Shown here one piece after another: positions 1 to 6,991 of a stretch of DNA of 11,447 nucleotides. Origin of the DNA: an uncultured Eubacteriales bacterium. GTDB taxonomy: Bacteria; Bacillota; Clostridia; Oscillospirales; Acutalibacteraceae. Below the pieces are notes generated by a model. The model searched no databases. It saw only the letters and a list, made by a program, of their open reading frames with translations, and was not told the DNA's origin. Numbering within the stretch: the first letter of the stretch is position 1; each line of letters starts with the position of its first letter. The DNA lies in NCBI GenBank assembly GCA_934552855.1, contig CAKTEU010000045.1, positions 1 through 11,447 of the forward strand, written 5' to 3'. The translations under genes and the position numbers were made by a program.

Positions 1-30
1 AAACAAAGCAGCCGCCTGACGGCGACTGCT
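1..30 (-). terminator. Intrinsic terminator after GPH symporter 1
   Basis: Read on the minus strand, a hairpin with arms at 21-30 and 7-16 (AGCAGTCGCC / GGCGGCTGCT, one mismatch) closes a 4-base loop and is followed by TTTGTTT at the window edge. It begins 58 bases beyond the symporter stop codon. A GC-rich stem followed by a T-rich tract is the standard pattern of a factor-independent terminator. The tract is cut by the window edge, so its full length is unknown. Confidence 0.75.
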
Positions 31-87
31 AAACATTTCTGTTTTATCTTTTTACCCCAACTATTGACATAGAGCCTATTTGTTCAA

Positions 88-1614
88 TTATTCTGCAACT
101 TCTGCTTCTTCTCTCTGTGCACGAACATAGGCATAAATGGGCTCGAGCTTTTCCTTTGAGAGCGGATAGCCGAACTTCATAAGAAGCCAAACACCGGTAT
201 AAACAACGGCCGGAATGATTGTGCAGATGAACATAAGTTTTTCACTGACTCCGGGAATGAAGCCCTTGTCACCCATGGTCTCGCCGTCATAATGTGCCCA
301 ACCTTGGAGAAGGAACATTCCGCTTGCGTCGGCAATCGTCTGACCGAGCTTTCTTGAGAAAGTATAAACGGCATAAATTGCGCTTTCGCTGCGTTGACCG
401 GTTTTATATTCCTGATAGTCGATAACGTCCATAACGACCGCCCAGCAGGTGAGGCTGACAAACGTGTAACCGAAACCGATAAGCATGAGTGCCGCCATGA
501 AGAGCCAAGCCGGGAATCTTCCGGTTGAGGGACTTATCATGTTAATGATTTTTTCATTGTTTGCGCAAACGGCAAGCAAAACGGCAGTAATTGCGGCAAT
601 GATCGAGGTGTTTCCGCAAAGCTCCTTTTTGCCGTACTTTTCAACAAGCTTCGGCATAAAGAGAATGAGCACAACCATAGGAAGATAGTTGCAGATGGTG
701 CCGACGATTGAAAGGTTGGTGTTAACAAAATAGTTTTTGTAAAGATAGGTGTTGAACGAGTTGAACTGAAGCTGACCGCTGATGAGAAGACCGGCAAGAG
801 CAACAGTGACAAACGGGCGAGACTTGAACATTCCGCCGTAAACAACCTTGAAATCAACCTTTGACTCCGGAGCGGATTCAACTCTTTCCTTTGTGGTGTG
901 ATAACTCCAAAGATAGAAAATAATTGAAAGAATGCCCATTACAAGACCAAAGAAGAACATTCTGTTTCCGTCTGCTTTTTTAACCGGGTTGCCGAGCAAG
1001 TCAACCGCACCGGTTTTCACAAAGATGATCATCGGAGCCAAAAGCGAAACAACGCCGCCGCCAACGCCGGAACCGATTGAACGGAAAGTTGAAAGGAGAG
1101 TCCTTCCCTTCGGGTCATCGGTAATAACAGACGCAAGCGAACCAAACGGAATGTTCATTCCGGTATACATCATTCCATAGAATATGTATGTAACATAACA
1201 AATCAGAAGCAGCCAGCCGGAGCCTTGAGGAAGGCTTTTTCCGCCGATTGTTATCTGATTCCACGGAACAAAACAAAGAACCGTTGCAATTCCGAGGGGA
1301 AGACTTACCGTTTTGAGATACGGTCTGTATTTTCCGTCGGGTCTGGGCTTTTTCCTTTCGACCATAACGCCCCAGATGGGGTCGTTGATGCAGTCCCAAA
1401 GGCGTGTGATGATGAACATGACTCCACCCTTGATTGCGTCAATGCCAAAGACATCGGTCATGAGGACTTTGAGATAGCTTGAAATATAGGTTAGGTTAAA
1501 CAGGTTTGCCGCATCGCCGAGCATATAACCCGAAGCTTCTTTGATGCCGATTTTATTCGGATGTTCGTTTTCCGGTGTTTCGGCGGCAGAAGCGGCTTTT
1601 GATTTTTTTGCCAT
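88..1614 (-). CDS. GPH-family sugar:cation symporter (MFS), copy 1
   Basis: A 508-residue polytopic membrane protein, predicted to carry a glycoside, pentoside or hexuronide into the cell with a cation. The GPH signature is visible near the N-terminus, RLWDCINDPIWG at residues 71-82 with Asp74, Asn77 and Asp78, followed by the basic cytoplasmic loop RKKPRPDGKYRPYLK (87-101). About twelve hydrophobic segments follow, as expected for the melibiose carrier (MelB)/XynP type. The first roughly 20 residues form a polar tail. The start is supported by AAGGAG 8-10 bases upstream. The gene lies downstream of a second GPH symporter on the same strand but has its own promoter region and leader hairpin, so separate control is likely. 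The two proteins align poorly outside the signature, so they look like paralogues with different substrates and not a recent duplication. The substrate cannot be read from the sequence; no glycosidase is adjacent. Confidence 0.88.
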   Translation of the reverse strand: MAKKSKAASAAETPENEHPNKIGIKEASGYMLGDAANLFNLTYISSYLKVLMTDVFGIDAIKGGVMFIITRLWDCINDPIWGVMVERKKPRPDGKYRPYLKTVSLPLGIATVLCFVPWNQITIGGKSLPQGSGWLLLICYVTYIFYGMMYTGMNIPFGSLASVITDDPKGRTLLSTFRSIGSGVGGGVVSLLAPMIIFVKTGAVDLLGNPVKKADGNRMFFFGLVMGILSIIFYLWSYHTTKERVESAPESKVDFKVVYGGMFKSRPFVTVALAGLLISGQLQFNSFNTYLYKNYFVNTNLSIVGTICNYLPMVVLILFMPKLVEKYGKKELCGNTSIIAAITAVLLAVCANNEKIINMISPSTGRFPAWLFMAALMLIGFGYTFVSLTCWAVVMDVIDYQEYKTGQRSESAIYAVYTFSRKLGQTIADASGMFLLQGWAHYDGETMGDKGFIPGVSEKLMFICTIIPAVVYTGVWLLMKFGYPLSKEKLEPIYAYVRAQREEAEVAE

Positions 1615-1655
1615 TTCCTTTTCTCCTTACTTAAAAATGATTATCAAAGAATGAG

Positions 1656-1681
1656 AGCCGAACCGCAAAACCAGTCCGGCT
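1656..1681 (-). promoter_or_regulatory. Leader hairpin of symporter 1
   Basis: On the minus strand the sequence AGCCGGACTG-GTTTTG-CGGTTCGGCT folds into a 10-bp stem with two G-U pairs and a 6-base loop. It lies in the 5' leader, about 42 bases before the start codon and downstream of both candidate promoters. No T-run follows at once (CTCATTCTTT), so it is not a typical terminator. It shares the loop-side string TTTTGCGGT with the hairpin in front of symporter 2. A role in mRNA stability or regulation is inference. Confidence 0.5.
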
Positions 1682-1697
1682 TTCACTCGCTTATTTT

Positions 1698-1726
1698 AGT
1701 TTAACATTTTCGGCAGAGATTTACAA
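1698..1726 (-). promoter_or_regulatory. Candidate promoter P1 of symporter 1
   Basis: On the minus strand TTGTAA (1726-1721) is followed by a 17-bp spacer and TAAACT (1703-1698), with TGT just before it as an extended -10 element. Each hexamer matches the sigma-A consensus at four of six positions. Transcription would start near 1691 and give a leader of about 77 bases that contains the hairpin at 1656-1681. A second candidate lies 35 bp upstream; both may be used, or only one. Confidence 0.4.
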
Positions 1727-1732
1727 GAGTTT

Positions 1733-1761
1733 TTTATAATTTTCGCCGACATATGTCACAA
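1733..1761 (-). promoter_or_regulatory. Candidate promoter P2 of symporter 1, overlapping a palindrome
   Basis: On the minus strand TTGTGA (1761-1756) is followed by a 17-bp spacer and TATAAA (1738-1733; five of six consensus positions). The perfect 10-bp palindrome GACATATGTC (1748-1757) overlaps the downstream end of the -35 box and the spacer. That is where a dimeric repressor would act, so it is a possible operator for sugar-dependent control. The palindrome alone is short enough to occur by chance. Confidence 0.35.
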
Positions 1762-1780
1762 TTTTAATATTTACAAATAA

Positions 1781-3235
1781 TCAATACTTTCTTGAAAGCG
1801 AAGCCTCGGCTTCCTCTCTTGAAATTTTTCCGGTGTTGCAGTCCGCCATAACCTGAACGTCCTTATCGGTCATCTTGTATCTCGTCCAGATGAGGTATGC
1901 AATGAGATATCCGATTGCGGGAATCATGACATAAAGGAACCAGAGGCAATTAAGTGCGTGCGGAGTTTGGGTAATTCCGCTTTTTGCAAGGTCATCAAAG
2001 TTCTGTGCGTCAACGCTCTGCCAACCGACCCACTTGAGTCCGAAAACGAGCAAAACGAGTGCGCTTGAAATTGCGGCTGTAAGTTTTACCATGAATGTCT
2101 GAATTGCAAAAGTGATGCCCTTTGCCTCAATTCCGGTTTTATAAAGTCCGTATTCGGCGCAGTCCGGAGTGAAGAGGAAGAGCATTACGCCGAGAACCGA
2201 AAGCGGAACGGAACGAATAACAAAAAGAATAATGAAAAGAACAAGGCTGTTATAGCCAACTGCCCACATTGCAACGCTTGAGATTACCGAAACGATTGTG
2301 CAAATTCTGAACAGCTTCATTTTGTCAATCTTTCTGATAAGGTGCGGAACAAAAACGGCGGCAATCAATGCCGGAACAAGCGAGCACGCCTGAACAACAA
2401 GCGAGATAAGCGAGTTATCGAAAAGGTAATACGCAACAAGCTGATTGAGCTGGTTATATACGTTTGCGCTTGAATAGAAGAAATAGCCGAGATAATAGAT
2501 GAGAAGATACTTGTTCTTGAAAAGATACTGGAACATCTTCTTAACGGTGAAGTTTTCGTCGTTTTCTCCGCCGTAACGTTCTTCAAGCTTGAAGCAAGCG
2601 GGAATCATTGTGAGAATTGCAAAAACGGCACAAACAATTGCAACAACGGTATAGTTAAGCTTAACCTGTTCGCTGACAAGAACGGTTCCGAGAATGAGCG
2701 CAACGCCCGAACCAACGCCGGACCAAATGCTCTTATAGGAAAGAACGCTGTTTCTTTCATCAAGGTTTTCACTCATTGCGGTGATGATTCCGAAAATCGG
2801 AACATCGCAAAGGGTGTATGCGGTATCCCAAAGGATATACGCAATTGCAAGCCACCAAAGCTTTACGTTTGTCGAAAGTCCCGACGGAATTGCAAAAAGA
2901 AGAATGGTTGAAAGAGGAATGAACACAAGCGAAATTTTGAGCCACGGAACAAATTTCTTTCCGCTTTTAAAACGTGCCTTGTCAAAAATAACACCGAAGA
3001 TAACGTCGTTAACTGCGTCCCAAATTTTGACGGCAAGCATAATGCCGGCAGTGAGAAGCGTTGGGTCAACATTGTCCTGTGCCTCTGCGGCAAAGGTGAA
3101 AACTATGTACGTTGTGAGGAACGAGGAAACAAGATTGTAAATTGCGTTTTGCCCTGCAAAATAAAGATAATAGCTAAGTCTCTCAATCGGGTTTGTTACC
3201 CAGCCGGGACGGCTTTTCATAAGTTTGTTTATCAT
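1781..3235 (-). CDS. GPH-family sugar:cation symporter (MFS), copy 2
   Basis: A 484-residue integral membrane protein of the glycoside-pentoside-hexuronide:cation symporter family within the major facilitator superfamily. The signature KIWDAVNDVIFG lies at residues 70-81 with Asp73, Asn76 and Asp77, followed by the basic loop FDKARFKSGKKFVPWLK. About twelve hydrophobic helices continue to a short polar tail. The reading frame is open to 3271, but the start at 3235 is chosen because GAGGAG (3245-3250) sits about 9 bases before it, while the 12 extra N-terminal residues are basic, polar and lack a ribosome site. The gene follows the M18 peptidase by 61 bp on the same strand and has no clear promoter of its own, so it is probably co-transcribed. 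The substrate is unknown. A peptidase-symporter pairing has no obvious biochemical logic and may be incidental. Confidence 0.88.
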   Translation of the reverse strand: MINKLMKSRPGWVTNPIERLSYYLYFAGQNAIYNLVSSFLTTYIVFTFAAEAQDNVDPTLLTAGIMLAVKIWDAVNDVIFGVIFDKARFKSGKKFVPWLKISLVFIPLSTILLFAIPSGLSTNVKLWWLAIAYILWDTAYTLCDVPIFGIITAMSENLDERNSVLSYKSIWSGVGSGVALILGTVLVSEQVKLNYTVVAIVCAVFAILTMIPACFKLEERYGGENDENFTVKKMFQYLFKNKYLLIYYLGYFFYSSANVYNQLNQLVAYYLFDNSLISLVVQACSLVPALIAAVFVPHLIRKIDKMKLFRICTIVSVISSVAMWAVGYNSLVLFIILFVIRSVPLSVLGVMLFLFTPDCAEYGLYKTGIEAKGITFAIQTFMVKLTAAISSALVLLVFGLKWVGWQSVDAQNFDDLAKSGITQTPHALNCLWFLYVMIPAIGYLIAYLIWTRYKMTDKDVQVMADCNTGKISREEAEASLSRKY

Positions 3236-3255
3236 TTGTAATTTCTCCTCAATAT

Positions 3256-3284
3256 GCCGCTTTGACCGCAAAAGCCAAAGCGGC
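3256..3284 (-). promoter_or_regulatory. Hairpin between the M18 peptidase and symporter 2
   Basis: A perfect 9-bp stem (GCCGCTTTG at 3256-3264 with CAAAGCGGC at 3276-3284) closes an 11-base loop. On the minus strand, the direction of both neighbouring genes, it lies just before the symporter ribosome site and has no T-run after it. On the plus strand it is followed by a T-rich run (3286-3298), giving a typical terminator for antisense transcription, although no plus-strand gene precedes it. It could be a leader structure of symporter 2, an mRNA-processing or stabilising hairpin, or an antisense terminator. Confidence 0.5.
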
Positions 3285-3296
3285 CTTTTTTCTTTT

Positions 3297-4700
3297 TTAC
3301 TTGCTCATGAAGAACGCTTTGCACGCCCTGAATGTGCTGTATACGTCTGTTTTTGAAACAACCTCAAACGGTGCGTGCATTGAAAGAACGGGAACGCCGA
3401 GGTCAACAACGTCAACGTTGAGGTTTGCAACAAACATTGCAACGGTTCCTCCGCCGCCCTCATCAACTTTGCCCATTTCGCCAATCTGCCAGCGAACACC
3501 GTCATCGTTGAGAATTTTTCTGACTTTTCCGACAAATTCTGCGCTTGCGTCAGAAGTTCCGCTCTTTCCTCTTGCGCCGGTATACTTTGTTACAACTACG
3601 CCGTGGTTAAGGAAAGCGGCATTGTTCTTGTCGTGCACCGAGGGGAAAGTCGGGTCAAAGCAGGCGTTAACGTCCGCCGAAAGACATTCGCTTTTTGAAA
3701 GAACGTGTCTTCCTTCAAGTCCCTCTGCTTTTGCAAGGTCTGCAATGAAATACTTGAGGAAAGCGGAATTGAGCCCGGTGTTTCCGTCCGAACCGATTTC
3801 CTCCTTGTCGGCAAGAACCATAAGGGCAGTGTGTTCGGGTGCTTCGGATTCAAAAAGAGCGGTAAAGCCGGGATAAGCACAGACTCGGTCATCGTGGCCG
3901 TAGCCGCCGATCATGCTCCTGTCAAAGCCGATGTCGCAAACCGGGAAAGCCGGAACAAGTTCAAGCTCGGCAGAGATGAAGTCTTCTTCCGTAACACCGT
4001 ATTTTTCGTTGAGAAGTTTAAGAACGTTCGCCTTAACGGCTTCGCTGCCCTTGTCGTTTTTAAACGGTCTTGAGCCGATGAGAATGTTAAGCTCCTCGCC
4101 CCTCACGCCGTCGGAAAGGGTGCGCTTTGACTGCTCCTTTGCAAGGTGGGGAAGAAGGTCGGTGATTACAAACTTCGGCTCGCCCTCTTTTTCGCCGAGG
4201 GAAACGGCGACCTTTGTTCCGTCACGGCGAACAAAAACGCCGTGAAGCGAAAGCGGAATCGCCGTCCACTGATACTTTCTCAAGCCGCCGTAGTAATGCG
4301 TTTTGAAGTATGCGATTTCGCTGTCCTCATAAAGCGGAGTCGGCTTGAGGTCAAGGCGGGGCGAATCGATATGAGAAGCTACAATTTTTGCACCCTCTGA
4401 AACGCCTTTTTTACCGATTACGGCAAGGATAAGAGCCTTGCCCCTGTTGTTGAGGTAGACTTTGTCGCCTGCGGCATACTTTTTTGTAACATCAAAGGGA
4501 ACAAAGCCTTTCTTTTCGGCTTCGGCAATTACCCATGCGTTACATTCCCTTTCGGTTTTTGCTGTGTTCAAAAAGGCTTTGTAACCCTCACAGTATTCGT
4601 CTGCGGCAGTAACTTCGTCATTTTTGCAAACAGAAAAATGTTCGTTTTTGAGGAAGAGCTCGTCCTTCAAAAGTTCAAGCTCGGTTTTTTCCTCGCTCAT
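3297..4700 (-). CDS. M18-family zinc aminopeptidase
   Basis: A 467-residue cytoplasmic metallo-aminopeptidase of MEROPS family M18 (the aspartyl aminopeptidase / yeast aminopeptidase I fold). It is expected to remove N-terminal residues from peptides with two bound zinc ions. The family metal and catalytic residues are visible in order: SHIDSPRLDLKP with His110 and Asp112; GHDDR with Asp270; DKEEIGS with Glu300 (likely general base) and Glu301; SADV with Asp343; and MHAPFE with His441. The length is normal for bacterial M18 enzymes. The start is supported by AAGGAGG about 7 bases upstream. The gene lies 60 bp after the lytic transglycosylase gene, separated by a weak terminator-like hairpin, and 61 bp before symporter 2. 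No promoter stands out, so read-through from the upstream operon is possible. The exact residue preference cannot be told from the sequence. Confidence 0.92.
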   Translation of the reverse strand: MSEEKTELELLKDELFLKNEHFSVCKNDEVTAADEYCEGYKAFLNTAKTERECNAWVIAEAEKKGFVPFDVTKKYAAGDKVYLNNRGKALILAVIGKKGVSEGAKIVASHIDSPRLDLKPTPLYEDSEIAYFKTHYYGGLRKYQWTAIPLSLHGVFVRRDGTKVAVSLGEKEGEPKFVITDLLPHLAKEQSKRTLSDGVRGEELNILIGSRPFKNDKGSEAVKANVLKLLNEKYGVTEEDFISAELELVPAFPVCDIGFDRSMIGGYGHDDRVCAYPGFTALFESEAPEHTALMVLADKEEIGSDGNTGLNSAFLKYFIADLAKAEGLEGRHVLSKSECLSADVNACFDPTFPSVHDKNNAAFLNHGVVVTKYTGARGKSGTSDASAEFVGKVRKILNDDGVRWQIGEMGKVDEGGGGTVAMFVANLNVDVVDLGVPVLSMHAPFEVVSKTDVYSTFRACKAFFMSK

Positions 4701-4742
4701 ATAAATCCTCCTTTACTTTTCTTTCGGAAAAACGAAAGATCA

Positions 4743-4765
4743 AATAACCGTTTTCTGCGGTTATT
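4743..4765 (-). terminator. Weak terminator-like hairpin at the end of the lytic transglycosylase gene
   Basis: On the minus strand AATAACCG-CAGAAAA-CGGTTATT forms an 8-bp stem that includes the transglycosylase stop codon in its first arm, followed by TTGATCTTTCGTTTTTC. The stem is AT-rich and the T-tract is broken, so termination would be partial at best. It may reduce, but not stop, transcription from the DUF951-prfA operon into the peptidase gene. Confidence 0.35.
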
Positions 4766-5342
4766 CAAAATATAGTTTATTATATATATCCTTGGTTTTC
4801 ATCACGTTTTGAACATAAGCCTTTGTTGATGAAAACGGAATATCGAAAAGTGTTTTTCCGTCTTTTGAATAATTTTCGTCCTTGAGCCATTTTTTAACGT
4901 TGTTCGGTCCTGCATGATAGGCGGCGACGGCTTCCGCCTCAGAGCCGAACTGCTCAATGAACATTGAATATAAAAGACAACCGTATCTTATTGAAGTTTC
5001 CGGATCAAAAAGCTTTTCTTCCGGAAGCTCCTCGCCGGTTTTTGTTTTGAGCCAGGTGAACGTGTCGGGCATAATTTGCATAAGTCCCATTGCTCCGGCG
5101 GAGGAAACGGCATCACTTTGAAAGCTGCTTTCGCATTTTATCACGGAAAATATAAAAGATTCTTCAAGATTGTACTTTCGACAATAAGTTACGACATATT
5201 TTTCATATTTAAGCGGATATAATGTCTTTTGAAAAGAGCGGTTCGCACGGTGATAAACCGCAAAAGCAGCCGATGCCGCAACAAGAAACACAAGCAAAAG
5301 AAGGAAAAACCTTCTTTTTGAATTTTTCTTTTTTCTTTTCAC
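4761..5342 (-). CDS. Membrane-anchored lytic transglycosylase (SLT domain)
   Basis: A 193-residue protein with a very basic N-terminus (MKRKKKNSKRR), one hydrophobic segment at about residues 12-30 that should anchor it in the membrane or act as a signal, and an SLT-type goose-lysozyme domain from about 45 to 190. Domain motifs are visible in order: KCESSF with the likely catalytic Glu71, GAMGLMQIMP at 83-92, AYHAGPNNV at 141-149 and KAYVQNV at 174-180. Such enzymes cleave the MurNAc-GlcNAc bond of peptidoglycan, leaving 1,6-anhydro ends, outside the cytoplasmic membrane. The start codon is GTG; it overlaps the coaE stop in a GTGA junction (5339-5342), and a GGGGAG ribosome site lies within the end of coaE. 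This is the last gene of the DUF951-prfA operon by spacing. CoaE followed by an SLT protein is a recurring pair in Clostridia. Confidence 0.92.
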   Translation of the reverse strand: MKRKKKNSKRRFFLLLLVFLVAASAAFAVYHRANRSFQKTLYPLKYEKYVVTYCRKYNLEESFIFSVIKCESSFQSDAVSSAGAMGLMQIMPDTFTWLKTKTGEELPEEKLFDPETSIRYGCLLYSMFIEQFGSEAEAVAAYHAGPNNVKKWLKDENYSKDGKTLFDIPFSSTKAYVQNVMKTKDIYNKLYFE

Positions 5343-5929
5343 ACACTCTCCCCTTTCAAAAATTTTTCACTTTCTTTTTCAATATCATAAGGGGGATAGT
5401 TTTTTATTATTATATCGGCGTTTGAAAGATAGTATTCATCGCTTTTTTGGGCGTGAATCCTTCTGAGTGCCTCTTCTTTTGTAATGTTATCCCGCTTTAT
5501 AATCCGCTCAAGGCGGATATTTTCGGGGCAAAAAACAACAATAATTTTTTTGCAAAGAGATTTTGACGGGCTTTCCAAAAGCGCCGCCGCATCAATAAGG
5601 CAATATAAAAAGCCGCTTTTTTTTGCTTTTTCAATTTCTTCTTTAAAAAGCGCATGAATGTGAGGGTGGGTCAACTCGTTGAGCTTTTTTGTTCCCTCTT
5701 TTGAAGCGAACGCCCTTTCGGCAAGTTTCTTTCTGTCAAGCGTACCGTCCGAAAATATGATATCTCCACCGAAAAATGCGGCAAGTTCTTTGAGCGCAGG
5801 CGAACCATTTTCGGTCACACGGCGTGCAATTTTGTCGCCGTCAATCACAAAAAAACCTTTTTTTGAAAGCAAAGCGGCAACTGTGCTTTTTCCGGCTCCC
5901 GTTTGTCCGGTGAGTCCGTAAATTTTCAT
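5339..5929 (-). CDS. coaE: Dephospho-CoA kinase
   Basis: A 196-residue P-loop kinase that phosphorylates the ribose 3'-hydroxyl of dephospho-CoA with ATP, the last step of coenzyme A synthesis, in the cytoplasm. The Walker A motif GQTGAGKST lies at residues 8-16. The substrate-binding IDGDKIARRV segment starts at 29, the lid region carries Arg140 with the RLERIIKRD stretch, and ADIIIKN at 171-177 matches the conserved C-terminal ADxxIxN block. The central motif, usually close to DVPLLFE, reads DAALLES here (113-119), a conservative departure. The start is supported by GAGGTGAG just upstream. The gene starts 9 bp after the Sua5 stop and overlaps the following transglycosylase gene by 4 bp, so tight coupling inside the operon is expected. 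Confidence 0.95.
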   Translation of the reverse strand: MKIYGLTGQTGAGKSTVAALLSKKGFFVIDGDKIARRVTENGSPALKELAAFFGGDIIFSDGTLDRKKLAERAFASKEGTKKLNELTHPHIHALFKEEIEKAKKSGFLYCLIDAAALLESPSKSLCKKIIVVFCPENIRLERIIKRDNITKEEALRRIHAQKSDEYYLSNADIIIKNYPPYDIEKESEKFLKGESV

Positions 5930-5938
5930 TCGCTCACC

Positions 5939-6991
5939 TCAAAGTTCAATAATGTTAAATGCCGCAGCACGGATAAGCCGGTTGAAAACAGCAAGACCCA
6001 CTCCGTCCTTTTCCGGAAAACGTGCATAAACAAACTTTGCGTTTGTTTCGTCAACTTTTCTCAGTGCATCAAAAATCTTTCGCGCCTGTGAGGAACCGTC
6101 GTTTTCTTTTCCGTATTCAATAAACGGGACGGAAAGTTCTTTTCCCTCGCCCTCAAAAACAAGGGCAAGAACGTCGGCTTTTTCCTGATTTTCAACAAAA
6201 ACCTTGAATTTTTCAAAATCGCCCTTGACAATACTTACTTTTGCATTCGGCGAATAATGTTTATATTTCATTCCGGGAGAAGCGGCAATCGCTCCTTCGG
6301 CAAGCTTGTTGAGCACCGCATCGTCAACTTCAACTTCGCCAAGAACTTTTGTCAGCATTTCAACCGAAATTCCGCCCGGACGAAGCACACGAGGAACCTC
6401 AGAAACAAGAGTGATTACCGTTGATTCAACGCCGACGGAACATTCGCCGGAATCAATAATCAGCGGAATTTTTCCGTCAAGGTCATGAACGCAGTGTTCT
6501 GCGGTGGTCGTGCTCGGCTTTCCGGAATTGTTTGCGGAAGGTGCGGCAAGCGGAACACCTGCAGCACTGATAATCGCCCGCGCAATCGGATGAAGCGGCA
6601 TACGAACACCGACTGTGTCAAGTCCGCCGCTTGTTCGCATTGGGATAAGGCTGCTTTTTTTAAGGATAATCGTGAGCGGCCCCGGCCAAAAAGCATTTGC
6701 AAGCCGGAGTGCATTTTCCGGAATGTTTTCAACAAGCGGCGCCCACTGCGAAAGCTCGCTGATGTGAACAATCAAGGGGTTATCGGAGGGTCTTCCCTTT
6801 GCGACAAAGATTTTTTCAACCGCTTTTTCATCAAAAGCGTTTGCCGCAAGGCCATAAACCGTCTCGGTCGGAATTGCAACAACTTCGCCTTTTTTCAAAA
6901 GCTCGGCGGCTTTTTTAACGCCCTCATCGTTTTCGTTATTGACTTTTATAACTTCTGTTTTCATTTTTACACTTTCTTTTTGAAAAATCAT
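5939..6991 (-). CDS. L-threonylcarbamoyladenylate synthase (Sua5/YwlC type)
   Basis: The 350-residue product makes threonylcarbamoyl-AMP from threonine, bicarbonate and ATP, the first step of the t6A modification at position 37 of ANN-decoding tRNAs. The YrdC domain covers about residues 22-210, with PTETVYGLAA at 41-50, KGRPSDNPL at 65-73 and SAN at 152-154 forming the nucleotide and substrate site. The linker SPGMKYKHYSP (238-248) and a C-terminal domain to 350 identify the long Sua5 form and not the short TsaC form. The ATG at 6991 overlaps the prfA stop in an ATGA junction (6988-6991). An alternative ATG at 6964 gives 341 residues beginning MKTEVIK, which also resembles family starts; ribosome sites are weak for both, and I favour 6991 for the coupling. 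The gene lies between prfA and coaE. Confidence 0.93.
   Translation of the reverse strand: MIFQKESVKMKTEVIKVNNENDEGVKKAAELLKKGEVVAIPTETVYGLAANAFDEKAVEKIFVAKGRPSDNPLIVHISELSQWAPLVENIPENALRLANAFWPGPLTIILKKSSLIPMRTSGGLDTVGVRMPLHPIARAIISAAGVPLAAPSANNSGKPSTTTAEHCVHDLDGKIPLIIDSGECSVGVESTVITLVSEVPRVLRPGGISVEMLTKVLGEVEVDDAVLNKLAEGAIAASPGMKYKHYSPNAKVSIVKGDFEKFKVFVENQEKADVLALVFEGEGKELSVPFIEYGKENDGSSQARKIFDALRKVDETNAKFVYARFPEKDGVGLAVFNRLIRAAAFNIIEL

Noticed and set aside
3262..4245. Several long plus-strand open frames over the M18 peptidase gene
   Set aside because: Antisense shadows; the minus-strand frame holds all M18 metal ligands in order.
4720..4739. Small hairpin TCTTTCG/CGAAAGA before the peptidase gene as a terminator
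   Set aside because: On the minus strand it is followed by A-rich sequence and the ribosome site, not by a T-run; the stem is only 7 bp.
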